A program made the translations under genes and the position numbers. A stretch of 64,000 bases of DNA from Casuarina equisetifolia (taxonomy: Eukaryota > Streptophyta > Magnoliopsida > Fagales > Casuarinaceae), in assembly GCA_028551475.1 (NCBI GenBank), contig CM052361.1, forward strand, positions 16,867,274 to 16,931,273, given 5' to 3'. The notes beneath the pieces are model-generated. The model made no database searches, had not been told where the DNA came from, and worked only from the letters and a program-made list of their open reading frames with translations. Shown here piece after piece: positions 32,289 to 43,647 of the stretch (within the stretch, counting starts at the first letter, position 1; every line of letters begins with the position of its first letter).

Positions 32289-34825
32289 TGCCATTTATCC
32301 ATTCAAGGCCCGGAGGAAAATGAGAGGCTGCTCTGTATATACAAGAGATTTAATTCGGACTCTTACATGAAACAACTAAGCCATTATTCATCCTTAGGTC
32401 TAGTGAAGTGAACTTTCTTGTATTTTCTTGTCAATGTTATTTTGTTGTCTAATTTTTTTAGGGAAGTTTTTCTCACAAGTCTCCAATGTAAAATTCTAGA
32501 CGAATCCTGTCTTCTGGTGCAAAAGGCTCAGGGCACCCCATGTAAGATAACAATTACAGTACTAATCAGTGAAGAATTTTCTACCAGCTTTCACTATCTA
32601 CACTGTTGGCAAATTTGTCTTGTACAACACTTGTGCAAGAATTTGGCGCTTATCCCTTTGATTTACATCTGGGGTCATGTCGATTGTGCACTGTTAAGCG
32701 TCAAATCGCGTAATCTAGTAGATTTGATTCTATTTGTGTTTGTAACCAGCTGTATATGTGCGGATCTGCACTCAAGAAAGTCTAATTTGAATGATTACGA
32801 CACTCGTTATCTTGGAGCGGGGTCAACCATAATTTCTGGCACATCTTGGGCTCCTGTAATCCTCCTGATTAACCAAAAGCAGAAGCTTCTGTTCCCTTTT
32901 TACTGTGCATACTAAAATTCAAATAAAATAAAAAAATCAATGCAGGAAAGGTAAGGTTAGAAGTTTGAACCACTCCTTTAAGAAAGGTTAAAATTCGTTT
33001 ATAAGATAAAAGAGCAAAGGAATCCCAGGTTGGCAGTGGTGAGATTCTGACTAGGCCCAATGAATCAGAAGGCTTTTTATAATGTCATCCACTTTTTAAA
33101 ATATATGGTAAATAGGGAAAAGGTTACTTAGTGGAGTTCCGGTTTGTAAAGATACCCCTTAGAATAAAAATAGACCAATCTTTTTATAAGAATGCTTTCA
33201 GTTGAAAACCCAGTTTCTGGGGTTCAGCAAAAGATTTCTGCGTTGCAGCCTTAACCCATATTATTTTATTCAAGGGTCTATTATTGGTCTGCAGATTTGT
33301 ATAACTTAAATAGGAGAAAGATGCTTTGAATGTGATGCAGTGCGCAGAACAGTACATACCCATATATTTAACAACTATATATGTTCTCCTGTAGCTTACC
33401 AAAACCATAACATAAATATATATATAAAACTGTAATGATGAGAGAGTTTCTAAAGGGTGTAATCGATGCTCATTGTGACAGTTTTGTCTCCGAAAAGTTT
33501 TAAAACCCCAATCATGTTGCTACGTGTCTGGGACTGATATGTTCATTTTTTTAAAAACTTTTAGAATTTCCCTTGTTTGGTGAGTGCTTAGGTGGCCCAC
33601 GCTGGATTGGCTCACCTAAGGGTTCGCTGAAACAACTGGTGAGATGATCGGGGGAGAACATAATTTTGACAAGAACAAGACAGGTTATGCCTCGCTGGTA
33701 CCACTTCTATTGTCTTTGAATGTTTAGAACACGCAAATTTCCTTCTTTAATTCTATACATCCAAAATCAATGTGAAAATTAAGACTGTAGAGAGTATCGG
33801 ATTCTCAAAAAATATTGGTATATCTTTGTTTTTGATAAAGTATTTTGAAGAGAAATAGACTTAGACCTCTTCAAAATTTAACACCAAAAAAAATCTTGTT
33901 TAATAGTACTGATTGTTTTTATACTTTACTCTTCTTAACCAATTTCTTATCTTGTTTTCTTAATATGAAATAGATTCCATAATTTAATACTTTTTCCACT
34001 ACGAAACCTTGTTTAGGCTTGTACATGATATTCATTTTATTAATCTAAATTCATGAATTTTATTCACTATTAAATGGTTGACAGGAAAGACTTTTTCATC
34101 ATTGAATTTGGTTGACACTCCTGTGGAGTACCTGGCCCTATTACATAAATATAATTTCTTTTTTTAATAAAGAGATTTGAGGATAAAACATATGAAAAAG
34201 AAGATTGGAGTGGATTGTATCACATGCAAGTCACAAGAGTAACTAAATTATGTTTTGTGGAAAGTGACGTTTCAATCATCTTTAAGATAAATTAAATAAC
34301 CCCTATAAGCAAAAGACATTTCCATCACTCTAATAATATGCATATGAGTAATCGTTTCTATGCTACTTATTTAAATTTAAAAAATTGTTTAAGGATGCCA
34401 TACTACATGCACTATCCTCCTAAATATTACACTGGATCTAAATCCTGAACAATAATTTTGAGCATGCAGGAATCCCTTTTTCCTGTTTCTAATGAGTAAA
34501 GAAAAATGAGGGGCTCAACGATTAGGAAAGGGACTAGTAATAGTGTGCGAAGTTTTACCCTCTCTCTTCGAAGCTAGACTTGGTGAATACCTCTTACAGC
34601 TATGACTTGGACATGATTCTTCTGTTAAGCAACATAGAGTGGGGGATTAGCAGGTCAATTGTCACTATCAGATCCTGAAATCCATGTTCTCGATTGAACG
34701 TAAAAGCTTCCACTCTCCGCGAATCGGCTATAGATTTTCCCCCCAACGATGAGAGTACCCTACCATTAAAGAAAGTTTGGACAGATTTAAGAGAAAGTGG
34801 CAGAGAGAGAGAGCAGTATAATGAG

Positions 34826-34826
<1 letters not shown>
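32289..34826. other. 3' flank of the bHLH gene and intergenic sequence
   Basis: The 3' untranslated region starts here; an aataaa at 32922-32927 is a candidate but distant poly-A signal. An open frame at 32418-32915 has no family resemblance and is most likely non-coding. No other gene was seen. Confidence 0.4.

Positions 34827-34866
<40 letters not shown>
34827..34866 (+). repeat. (ATT)13 microsatellite
   Basis: About 13 uninterrupted att units. Confidence 0.95.
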
Positions 34867-36440
34867 GTAACCAAGCTGTCCTGTTGTATTACCCATTTTC
34901 ACCCCATTGTGAAGAAGTTTTTTACAGCCTTTTCAGGATTGGTTGGTCTTTCACTTTTGTGGAAGAGGAAGAGAAAGAGAAAGAGAAAACACAGGGTGTT
35001 GCGGAGAAGCATCATTTGTTCCACCAACCAAAGCAGCAGCAGCATTATTTCATCTTCTCCCAACCGAAAGCGTGTAACTCGTTTGTCTGCAGTCCAAAAC
35101 CATCGTCACAGTCAAAATTGAGCTGCAGCAACGTGATGGGATGGGCAAAAAAAGTGTTACACAACATTTTCTAGTGACAGACAACATGCAATGCTTTTGG
35201 CGAACACGTGAGACGCGCTCTCCGGGTCCCACCCTCTCAAATGCTTGGATGTTTCGAGGGAGCTGTGCAGCATGATGAAGTAACCTCGGTTGTCAAACAA
35301 GCAACACAATGACCTCACATGAAAAGCAATCTCCTAGAAAAACACTTTTTTCCTCAGACGTCTCCTTCCTTTCGCTAGCTGTTTCGCAGTTCCAACTGGG
35401 AAAACTCCAACTCTTGCCTCGTCAAGGATAAGAGATCGCTTTTTATTTGCACACACCATCCCATCAGCACCTGATACTTTGCTTCTCTTTCACAATTCAG
35501 TCAATAAAAGCGCTGCCCCATCATGCGGCCACGAATTTCCACGAAGACAACTTCCCACTGATTACATCCGTCCGTCAAAATAATCAGGCGTAATGATAAA
35601 ACTTAGAGCAAAATAAAATTGTACTGTTGATCTATCTATTCTGGATCAGAATTTCAAAGTCACAGCGGAGGAACTAGACACATGCAGAACACAAAATATG
35701 ACTTTCACACTGATTTTCTGACACTCTTGCCAAATCTTCTTTTTTCTTTCACTTTTTAACAAATTTTGCCGCAGTTTTTTCACGTGATTTACAAGATACA
35801 AACACTTTGGGGTGTGTTCGAATGAGATTTGGATCTCCCTTTGAAGAAGACCGAAAAGCCAAAGAAATTCACTCTTTTCATCAGCAAGTTTATTCAAACT
35901 GTGTCCTACACTTGATAAACACTTTCCAAGTTGTTTTATTCTCTCTTAGAACAAATATTAGGGCTAATGTTTCGGATTCTATGTGCATTTTTCTTACACT
36001 TATTAATTTCTTCCAATGGAATGTGATTTCTTATATTTCAAGTTTGTTTCCTTTTCATATATTTGTTTGTTTTCTGTTTGGTTTGGCTGCTCTTATGCTT
36101 AATATTAATCGGTCTTGATACTCTGATTTCTATATTTTTAATTTTCTCAATTCATTTGAATCCACAAATTTTGTAGTCATTGTTATACAAGTAGCAATCG
36201 TGTATTGGAGGAATGCTTGTTATCTTTTATGTAATTACCTGAATTTTTAACGATGCAATTAATAAATTTAATTTTTTTTATTAATGCTAGTGTTGTTCTA
36301 TTTACACGGAATATCATAAAATTATTCTGAATGTGATCCATTTTCACCTCTAAATTGCTGCATTGTATATTATATAGATACATTAGTAACCTATATTTAT
36401 GATTTATGATTTATGAATTATGAATGTACTTAGACACGAA
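34867..36440. other. intergenic; possible regulatory segment at 35180-35560
   Basis: 35180-35560 is richer in G+C than its surroundings and contains a G-box (cacgtg, about 35205) and several short promoter-like words, but no gene follows within the next kilobase. The ORFs at 34797-35174 and 35807-36118 look like chance. Confidence 0.3.
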
Positions 36441-36464
36441 TGCTTATCCATTATGTATATTATG

Positions 36465-36575
36465 CCTATATATATATATATATATATTTATACGGGCTAG
36501 TAGTGTGATTAACAAAACATCCCTGTATTTTTTCCATATTACATGGACAATATATATATATATATATATATTTTG
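36465..36575. repeat. two (AT)n microsatellites
   Basis: Runs of AT occupy about 36468-36487 and 36548-36571, separated by 60 bp. Confidence 0.9.
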
Positions 36576-36779
36576 GGTGAAAATGTTAGGATGTATTAAT
36601 AAAAAGTATTGTATAAAAATATAGGCATATATGCTAGAATTATAAGAATTACAAAAATATAGAGGTTGGAAATTTCCAAATCTCACTCAAAATGATTTTT
36701 CTCTGTGAGGATTTTATATTTTGAAACAAATAAGCTCTCCCTCATGCAATTTTCCTTACTTTAGCCAACATGATTGAAA

Positions 36780-37400
36780 TGTCAACTATTTTGTTCTAAA
36801 ATTATCTTCTACCCATATACAATAAATGCAAACTAAAAAAAATAACTTAAAAAGTTTGACAGCCAAATCCTTATCTGTAGTTGTTATGATCATCCATTGC
36901 AGTTCTTCATTCCATCTTCCAATATCGCATTGAATTCCATTATGAGCAAGGATAGTTTTCCAAACCATCATTATCCATGGACATTTAAAAAAAATGATTC
37001 CTATTTTTAACATGGGACAGACAAAAATCATAGTATAAGTTAATTGAAGGGAGCCATAATACTATTTCTTCTAACATATAAAGTCAATCTTGACACATAA
37101 GCCATCTAATAAAATTATGTTTGCTGATGTCACTAGTCCAAATGAAATTATATCAATTCATTTTTTCATTTACTAGTTAAAAGTGTTGATAAATTTCTTT
37201 ATAGCAATAGGTAGATCTATTAAGAATCGAGGTAAATGTGAGTCCTAATTTAAGAAGAACTCTCTAACTCCATTCCATAGACCCTTTTATATCAAGTTGC
37301 ATTACTGAAATTCTTTTACATTTTGTATTATAGACCATTTACTCCATAGAGAAGCATTTGGAAGATTTATGAGGTTCTAAAGTACATTTTATGGACAATG
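36780..37400 (-). pseudogene. LINE fragment (zf-RVT region)
   Basis: The minus-strand frame 37031-36786 reads CPMLKIGIIFFKCPWIMMVW, then WNEELQWM and 'CIYCIWVEDNFRTK'. This corresponds to the zinc-binding region after the RT in plant L1-type elements: 'C..C....DHLFF.C.....VW...', 'W..EL.W' and 'vY.IW.ERN.R'. Two of the zinc ligands have changed. Preceding minus-strand sequence to about 37130 fits the 'W...(I/V)P+......L......T.D+L' lead-in, with stops. The RT itself is not readable further right. Confidence 0.68.
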
Positions 37401-38080
37401 TTTTTATCTTTTAATATTTTGATAATCATACGCTCATGGGGATGCAATTGAAAATAGATTAAGGAGTAACTTGATGTTAGCCTAATTGTCTCTTTAGGAT
37501 GAATTGGGAACTATAGAGTCGATGACAATAGAAGGAACAAAATTTCTAATGAGCCTTCTAAGTTCTGATGATGATCTTCATAAAATGTGTCCTTTAGAGC
37601 AGTCCACCTTAAAAATGTGAGCCCACTCAATGAAGACATCTCATATTAGTCATAGAAGCTTACTCTCAAATCATCATCTTTGAAGAGTCTAAAGGTATCA
37701 ACAAAGGACACGTTCAAAACTTCAACACCCATTTAAACATGAATGACTTTTGTTGCACCTAAAGATAGACTTTTATAGTGTTTGTTAGTATGGCAACCAG
37801 ATAATACTAGAAAAGTCTACCTTATGTTACATTGTCGATTCAATTATCTCTCCTTAGATGACAAATTGTCATAAGAGAATATACTTCATGATTCCAATGA
37901 ACTTATATGTCTTGTTTTTAATAACTTGAGTTTAACTTTATATGTCATGAGACATCCTTTATGGCTAACAATTAAATGCCCCCACCACTACTTTACGTTT
38001 ACACCTCCCTTAAGACTTCAACAAGATATATATAAAACATAATTTTACCTTATGGCAAATAAAATAAAATTTTAGATGCA
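37401..38080. other. unassigned sequence between LINE and copia fragments
   Basis: No motif was recognised on either strand; it may be decayed retroelement sequence. Confidence 0.3.
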
Positions 38081-38159
38081 AACTTTATTACACAATATAA
38101 AAGAATAAAAGCTCCCACTATAGAAAAGGATCCCATGATGCCCCTAAGCCCATGCTAAA

Positions 38160-38800
38160 AAATGTCTTTAAAAAATACAAGGGTGAAGAACTTAGTAATT
38201 GGATCATCTAACATAGCATTTGTACCAATTAACTCTATAACAATGTCACCATCTTTGACCCTTTCTTTTATGGTTAAGCATTTGATTTCTTTATGGTTAG
38301 ATCCTATCATACTTTTATTGTTACTAACAAACAAAATTGTAGCTCTATTATCACAATATAACTAGATAAGTCTAGTAACAAAATCAAAATCCATAAACTC
38401 TTTTATAAGGTTCCTAAAGCCAAATTGCTTGAATGGATGTTTCATAGCACGCCATAAACTTTGATTGCATGGTTAAAGATGTAATCAACATCTACTTTGC
38501 TCTTTCTTATGATACTGCCCTACTTGCCATCATAAAAATATAGCTTGATATAGATTTCTAATTATCCTTGTACCAAGCAAAATTTGAGTTAATATACCCC
38601 ACTAGTTATAGGTTATCTACATGCATGTAAGCCAACATATAATCTTGTGTTCCTTTTAGATACCTTAAAATCTTTTTACCAATAACCCATTGTTCATGAC
38701 TAGGATTGGATTGATACCTTTCAAGAAGTCCAATTACAAAAACAATGTCAAGCCTAGTGCTAACTTAAGCATACATGATACTTCCAAATGCACTAGCTTA
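38160..38800 (-). pseudogene. copia RNase H remnant
   Basis: Minus-strand reading gives 'ASAFGSIMYA', 'GLLERYQSNPSHEQWVIGKK', 'ILRYLKGTQDYML', then near 38360 'LYCDNRATILFVSNNKS' and near 38220 'ELIGTNAMLDDPITK'. These are the ordered landmarks of the C-terminal copia RNase H. Stops interrupt several of them. Confidence 0.85.
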
Positions 38801-38879
38801 TAATACTTTATTCATTGACTTTTTCTTCACTTTACTCTTAGGACACTATAATAGGTTTAGTTTGTCACCTTCAAGAACA

Positions 38880-39560
38880 AGAACATTCCTCTATAAAACA
38901 TTATCAACATATGCTTTTTAAGAAAGACTCAATAAGCAACAAGAACAATCCTTGTAGATCTTAATGTTTAGGATAAAAATCACTTTGAAAAATAACTATT
39001 TTGTCTCGTGAAGACAAATAACTACCAAACTTTAAGTACTATACACTACAAAAACCCTTAAATTGGACCACACAAACCTTTTTATCAAGATTTTCATTAA
39101 AAAATGATCTTTATATTCGTTTGGTGTAATTTCATATCAAAATGAACTATTAATATCATGATTACTTTAAAAGAGTCTTTTGAAAAATAAGTGAGAAAGT
39201 CTTGTGATAATATATTTATTTTCTTTGAGTAAATCCTTTAACAACTAATATGACTTTAAACTTCTTTTTTTTTCTTCTTATATAAGCTTTCCTAGTCTTG
39301 CATATTCATTTGCAAACAATAAGCTTGTAACTTTTAAACAATTCAACAAAATCTCAAACACCATTATGCCTTATCTACTGCATTTCATCACTCATTACAT
39401 CTAACCACAAATCTAATTGAGGACTAAAAATAACATCCTTATGAGTAATTGGGTTTACTATGATACTAACACCATAGTCATATTCTTCTAAATAGACCAA
39501 ATAATTTGAATGAATAACTAGTCCTTTTTTCCTAATGGATCTCTTAATTAGAAACATTGT
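38880..39560 (-). pseudogene. copia reverse transcriptase remnant
   Basis: The frame 39557-39375 covers the integrase-RT linker and RT start ('DVIFSPQLDLWLDVMSDEMQ' matches 'A......WL.AM..EM'). Further left, 'LSLS*KAYVDNVL' and 'GDKLNLL*CPK' match the RT end. The catalytic YVDD is not readable. Large internal pieces are missing compared with a full RT. Confidence 0.75.
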
Positions 39561-39899
39561 AGTAAGATCTTGGACCTATAGGCCCTTAATTAGGGCTATA
39601 TCAATAATTGGTTCAGTTACATTAGTAGGCCTTAGCTTTGGTGCCATAGGCTTTATGTTTATCTTTCTTTACCATATTGAGTTCTAGAAACTTCACTATT
39701 TATAATTCCATAATTTTAGAACCTTTATTAGGTTTTTAAAATCAATACCCCTTCAAATGATTCAAGTAAGATACAAAATAACTTTGAGAAGTCCTCCAAT
39801 CTAACTTGTTTAAGGTTGGACTATACGACTTTATTTTTGTAGGACATCCTATACTTTATGATGTTTAAGATTGGGCACACTTCTAATACATAACTTGAA

Positions 39900-40680
39900 A
39901 GGAATTAATAGAATAACTTTAGTAGTATCCTAATCATAAATATAAAGTGTTATTTTCAAAGCTTCTCTATCTAGGAAATTATGTAAATTAATCCCACAAA
40001 CCATAGTCCTCATCATATTCATAAGAGTGCAAATACATCTTTTGGCTACACCATTTCGCTTTAAATTCCTAGGCATCCCAATTGGCCAGCTATCTTAGAA
40101 TCTTCTAGGTAAATGGGCTTTTAAGTTGACTAGCATCACCATGTTTATCATAATACTCATCATCCCAATTAGATCTTATAACTTTAATAATTTTCCTAAT
40201 TGTTTATCAACCTCAGCCCTAAGGATCTTGAATTTCTTCAAGAGATTTGAACTCTTTTTTAATTAAGTAGATATAACCATTGTAGGAAAAATCATTTAGA
40301 AATGTGTTAAATAGATATTTCTACATAGTGTTGCTATATAGGGTTCACTAATAGCAATATATATGACCTCTAACAAGTTGGACTTATGGATTATGGACTA
40401 CTTTATCTTGGTTAGTTTGCTTCTATAGTAGTCTACATAGGTTTCTAAATCACCTTCAAGAGTAGGTTAAATGTTAAACTAATAAGCCTTTGTACCCTTT
40501 TCTAAAGATATGACCAAACCTTTTATGCTAGAATAGTAAGATTGTTCCTTAGATAGAAGTCTTTTAAGAAAAAATTTCTTAACATTAAAAGAAAAAGATA
40601 TATCATTGGGAGCTAAACATAATCTATAAAACCCATAAGACAAAAGGCAATAACCTATTTGATTTGAATTATAAAACAAA
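39900..40680 (-). pseudogene. copia pre-integrase and integrase remnant
   Basis: The frame 40679-40479 reads 'FYNSNQIGYCLLSYGFYRLCL', the usual lead to the GAG-pre-integrase domain. Near 40300 'YNGYIYLIKKEFKSLEEI' and near 40060 'RNLKRNGVAKRCICTLMNMMRTM' are the 'GY.YLI..KSE..E.FK' and 'QNGVAERRNRTL..MVRSM' integrase landmarks. Confidence 0.8.
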
Positions 40681-40696
40681 TGAACTATAGAGTTCT

Positions 40697-41038
40697 TTAT
40701 TTCAAAACATAACCATTCATGTCTAAAGTAGAAACATAAATTAAATTTTCACTAAAAGATGGTAGATAAAAAGTATTTTTTGAAATCATTCTAAAACCAT
40801 ATTCAAGAATCAAAATAATGTTTTCCATAAACTCTACATCCACTTTGTCATTATTTCCAACTATAAGTAATAGTTCATCTTTAATTGGCTTCTCCCTATT
40901 TATGAATCCATGAATGGTAAAAACAATATGATTAGTTGCATTAGCATTTAGCCACCAAAAACTAAATAAGGCTTTAGATAAATTAGTTTTACAAACAAAT
41001 GTCAAAGAACTATCACCTTTAGGCATATGCTTTAACAA
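40697..41038 (-). pseudogene. copia protease remnant
   Basis: An open frame of 113 codons. 'FWWLNANATNHI' is the mutated active site and 'NTFYLPSFSENLIYVSTLD' the family's 'TF.VPSFRRNL.SVS.LDK' end. Just upstream (41100-41040) a decayed zinc knuckle 'C...KEWSHKQNC' is readable. Confidence 0.82.
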
Positions 41039-41346
41039 CTAAGTCTTATATTTGTTACAATTTTGTTTATGTGACCATTCTTTTTATAAGAAGCAATGAT
41101 CACTACATTCCTTAAAGGATGTTTTCCTAACTTCTAACACTTTGCCAAATGACTCAAAATCCTTGGTGGTGTTATGAGTACCTTTATGAGTATTGAATTT
41201 TAACCTTTACCTTTATCAACATTAAAACTTAGTTTGATAAATTTTTAAGAATTGTTTCAAGACCAATATAAAGGTGCACACAAATTTTTAAAAAACTAAT
41301 CATTATTATTTTTATTCCCATTTATATATAGCCCAAGTGGGGTAAT

Positions 41347-42085
41347 GTTAGTTTAATTTTAGTTAGGCTTACTAATGTGGGCTTGTATCAAAAGATACAA
41401 GATTGGTTTAACAAAGTGAGACAAATAATTTTTTAATTATTAAATATGAACTCGCTAGTATAGGCCATAGCTTACTAAATAGGACTGTGATGAGTTAGGC
41501 TTACCAAATAACACATAAGGAATGAGATAGATCTTAAAGAATAGGGTAATAAGTTTTCTTTTTGATAAGCCATCTCTAACATGGCCTATCTTACATCAGC
41601 CCAAATGCCTAATAGTAATACACTTGAGAAGATAAGTCTCGCCATAATAATTAGAATTGATTTCCAAGGAGTCATTACAATGAACAATTAAGAGTATTGA
41701 TTACTTTGACTATCTTGGGAACCTATGGAGCTTTTATGATGTATCGATTACTTTGACTATCTTAGGAACCTATGAATCTTTTATGATGTAATTACTTGTC
41801 TTTGACTAGCCTCTTGGAAATAGGAGAATCTCTCCTATAAATAGCCACCCTTTTATGTAATGAAGCACTTTATGAATTAGAGATCAAGTAAAAGCTTTGG
41901 CTTTCTTGCAAAGTTTTGTATCTTTTTGGCTTGTTTCGAGAGTGGTGAACATTCGTACTCTTTATCTCTTTGGGACTACTTCCCAATAGGGTGGTGAGTG
42001 TTTATCCTTGAATTCTAAGGTGGTGAGTAATATGTATCTTAGTTTTCAGAGATAATTTTATTTGTTTACTTTCCTCATCTTCCTC
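41347..42085 (+). repeat. probable retrotransposon LTR with adjacent primer site
   Basis: The stretch starts tgttagtttaa, contains a clear TATA box (ctataaatag, about 41838) followed by a T/G-rich transcript-like part, and is followed at 42086-42098 by tgatatcaatctc, which resembles the tRNA-Met primer site. No second copy was seen in the window and the element body beyond 42100 is not recognisable. Its orientation is opposite to the copia element on its left. Confidence 0.45.
41696..41789 (+). repeat. 47-bp tandem duplication upstream of the LTR TATA box
   Basis: Units at 41696-41742 and 41743-41789 share 'gattactttgactatctt.g' and 'gaacctatg' with few differences. The position, about 50 bp before the TATA box, is where LTR enhancers usually sit. 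Confidence 0.8.
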
Positions 42086-42099
42086 TGATATCAATCTCT

Positions 42100-42908
42100 C
42101 TCATGGTAGCCTCATCATGCTCGTGTGCTTTGAGTGAGAATAAAGGATAAGAATCTTAACTAAAGGTTGTATTATGCATTTATGGATCTTCATAAAGGAT
42201 CATAAGAACATTATATTTTCTTAATTTCTTATTTCATCTCATTTACATAATAAAAGTTTGATATTTTAGATTTGACTATGTAAATCTTGGATTTTGTTGT
42301 CTCATTCAAAATATATTAAGTCTTACATTGTTGACCAAGACAATGCCTAAATATCAATTTGTAATGGTCTAGGTAGTTCTTAATAGAAATAATGAAAGAA
42401 TCTAGAAGACCTAGGTTTCATAACAACTCTAGGAACATTAAACAAATCTAGAAAACAATTGAAAGTTAACTATAGTAGGAAGCCTCTTTAAGGTATAGAT
42501 ACTACTCTAACCATTAAAGATACTTGAATTCTCTTGTTTCTTGGTTTCTTCATCCTAAATCTTTGCCTCTCTATATAAAGCCTTTACATTTTCTTTTCTT
42601 TTATTTGGAACCCTTATCTTATCTTTATCCTTTTAAAATCTTTATTTAATCTATTCTAGAATTCTTGTCTTATTTTATATCTTCTAGGATCTTTATCTTT
42701 TGTTTATTTTTCTATTAAGAAGCTTTCTTGTATTCTAAACTAATCTTTGGATGAATTCCTTTACCAAACCCTAATCATTTGGGGTTAAGGTTACAAAATA
42801 CTTATCTACTAATACTAAGTACAAAAATAAGGGCCAACAAAAGGAAGTCCAAACAAATAAAGCGTTTTTTCAATCCTTACAAAAAGTCATTCACCATAAA
42901 CCTTATGG
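42100..42908. other. unassigned sequence
   Basis: AT-rich, no readable domain on either strand. It follows the putative primer site and may be the leader of a lost element. Confidence 0.3.
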
Positions 42909-43647
42909 TGCCAACTTGGAAGCATGGTGGTTGTTATGATTGTAGGATTGGAACCTAAATCATGGTGGTCTTGGGTTGATGGAAGTCATATTGGTAAAAA
43001 TATTCAAATGAAATGATCCTTGATTAGCCCTTAATTTTAAGCCTTTAGGCATAGTAATCATGTATAAGAAGAAATGGTACTAAAGTTAGTCCATAGTCTT
43101 GAGTTTGAACCATGAATTAAGGAACCTATGGAAAAGGCTACCCATGGATGCCATAGAAGGTGGGTAACAACTTAGAGTGGAGCCACCTTATAGAAAATAG
43201 GTTGTCAAGGGGTGCTAACTTAGAATCATGGTGGTTGTTATAATTAGTAGGATTAGAACCTAAATCATGGTAGTCTTGGGTATATAGTAGCTAAATTTGG
43301 TAATTATATTTTAAGTTAAATGATCTTTGATTAGCCATCAGATCTAAGGCTTTTGATATAGTGGTCTTAAGTCATAACAAATGTTATTAAAGCTAGCTCC
43401 ACATCTTAAGTCTGAACCATAAATGAGGCAACCTAATGAAAGGGCTACCTTTGGTGCTATAAAAGGGAGGCAACCACCTAAAATTAAGCCACCATAGCTA
43501 AGAAGATAGGCCAATTAGGAATTGGCTTGAAAGCATGGTAGTTGTTATGGTTTTAGAATTGGAATATGGTGGTCTTGGGTAATGATATGTGATCCTTGAT
43601 TAGCCATAAGCTTTGAGGCTTTTGGCATAATGGTCTTGGTTCATGAC
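42909..43647 (+). repeat. tandem repeat, unit about 305 bp, 2.4 copies
   Basis: Units start at 42909, 43212 and about 43519. Each begins near 'agcatggtggttgttatg', continues with 'ggattggaacctaaatcatggtggtcttggg', 'tgatccttgattagcc' and 'aggcttttggcatagtgg'. Units differ by scattered substitutions and short indels; the third stops after about 130 bp. No coding sense was found. Confidence 0.88.

Larger units (their letters stand above)
38080..41200 (-). mobile_element. Ty1-copia element, minus strand, internal region only
   Basis: Reading the minus strand from 41200 down gives a broken Gag end, protease, pre-integrase, integrase, RT and RNase H in copia order. No LTR was identified on either side. 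All domains carry stops and frameshifts. The protease has ALFSFWWLNANATNHI in place of the usual WWLDSGATTHI, so the catalytic Asp is gone. The lineage differs from the other copia copies in the window (long 'YVPSF..NLVSVS' protease tail and 'GSIMYA..STRLDI' RNase H lead-in). Confidence 0.85.

Noticed and set aside
32418-32915. 165-codon frame downstream of the bHLH gene
   Set aside because: It begins in the expected 3' untranslated region, reads as low-information Cys/Leu/Ile-rich sequence and matches nothing known.
34797-35174. 125-codon frame with a poly-Ile tract
   Set aside because: The Ile run is the translation of the ATT microsatellite; the remainder is unrelated low-complexity sequence.
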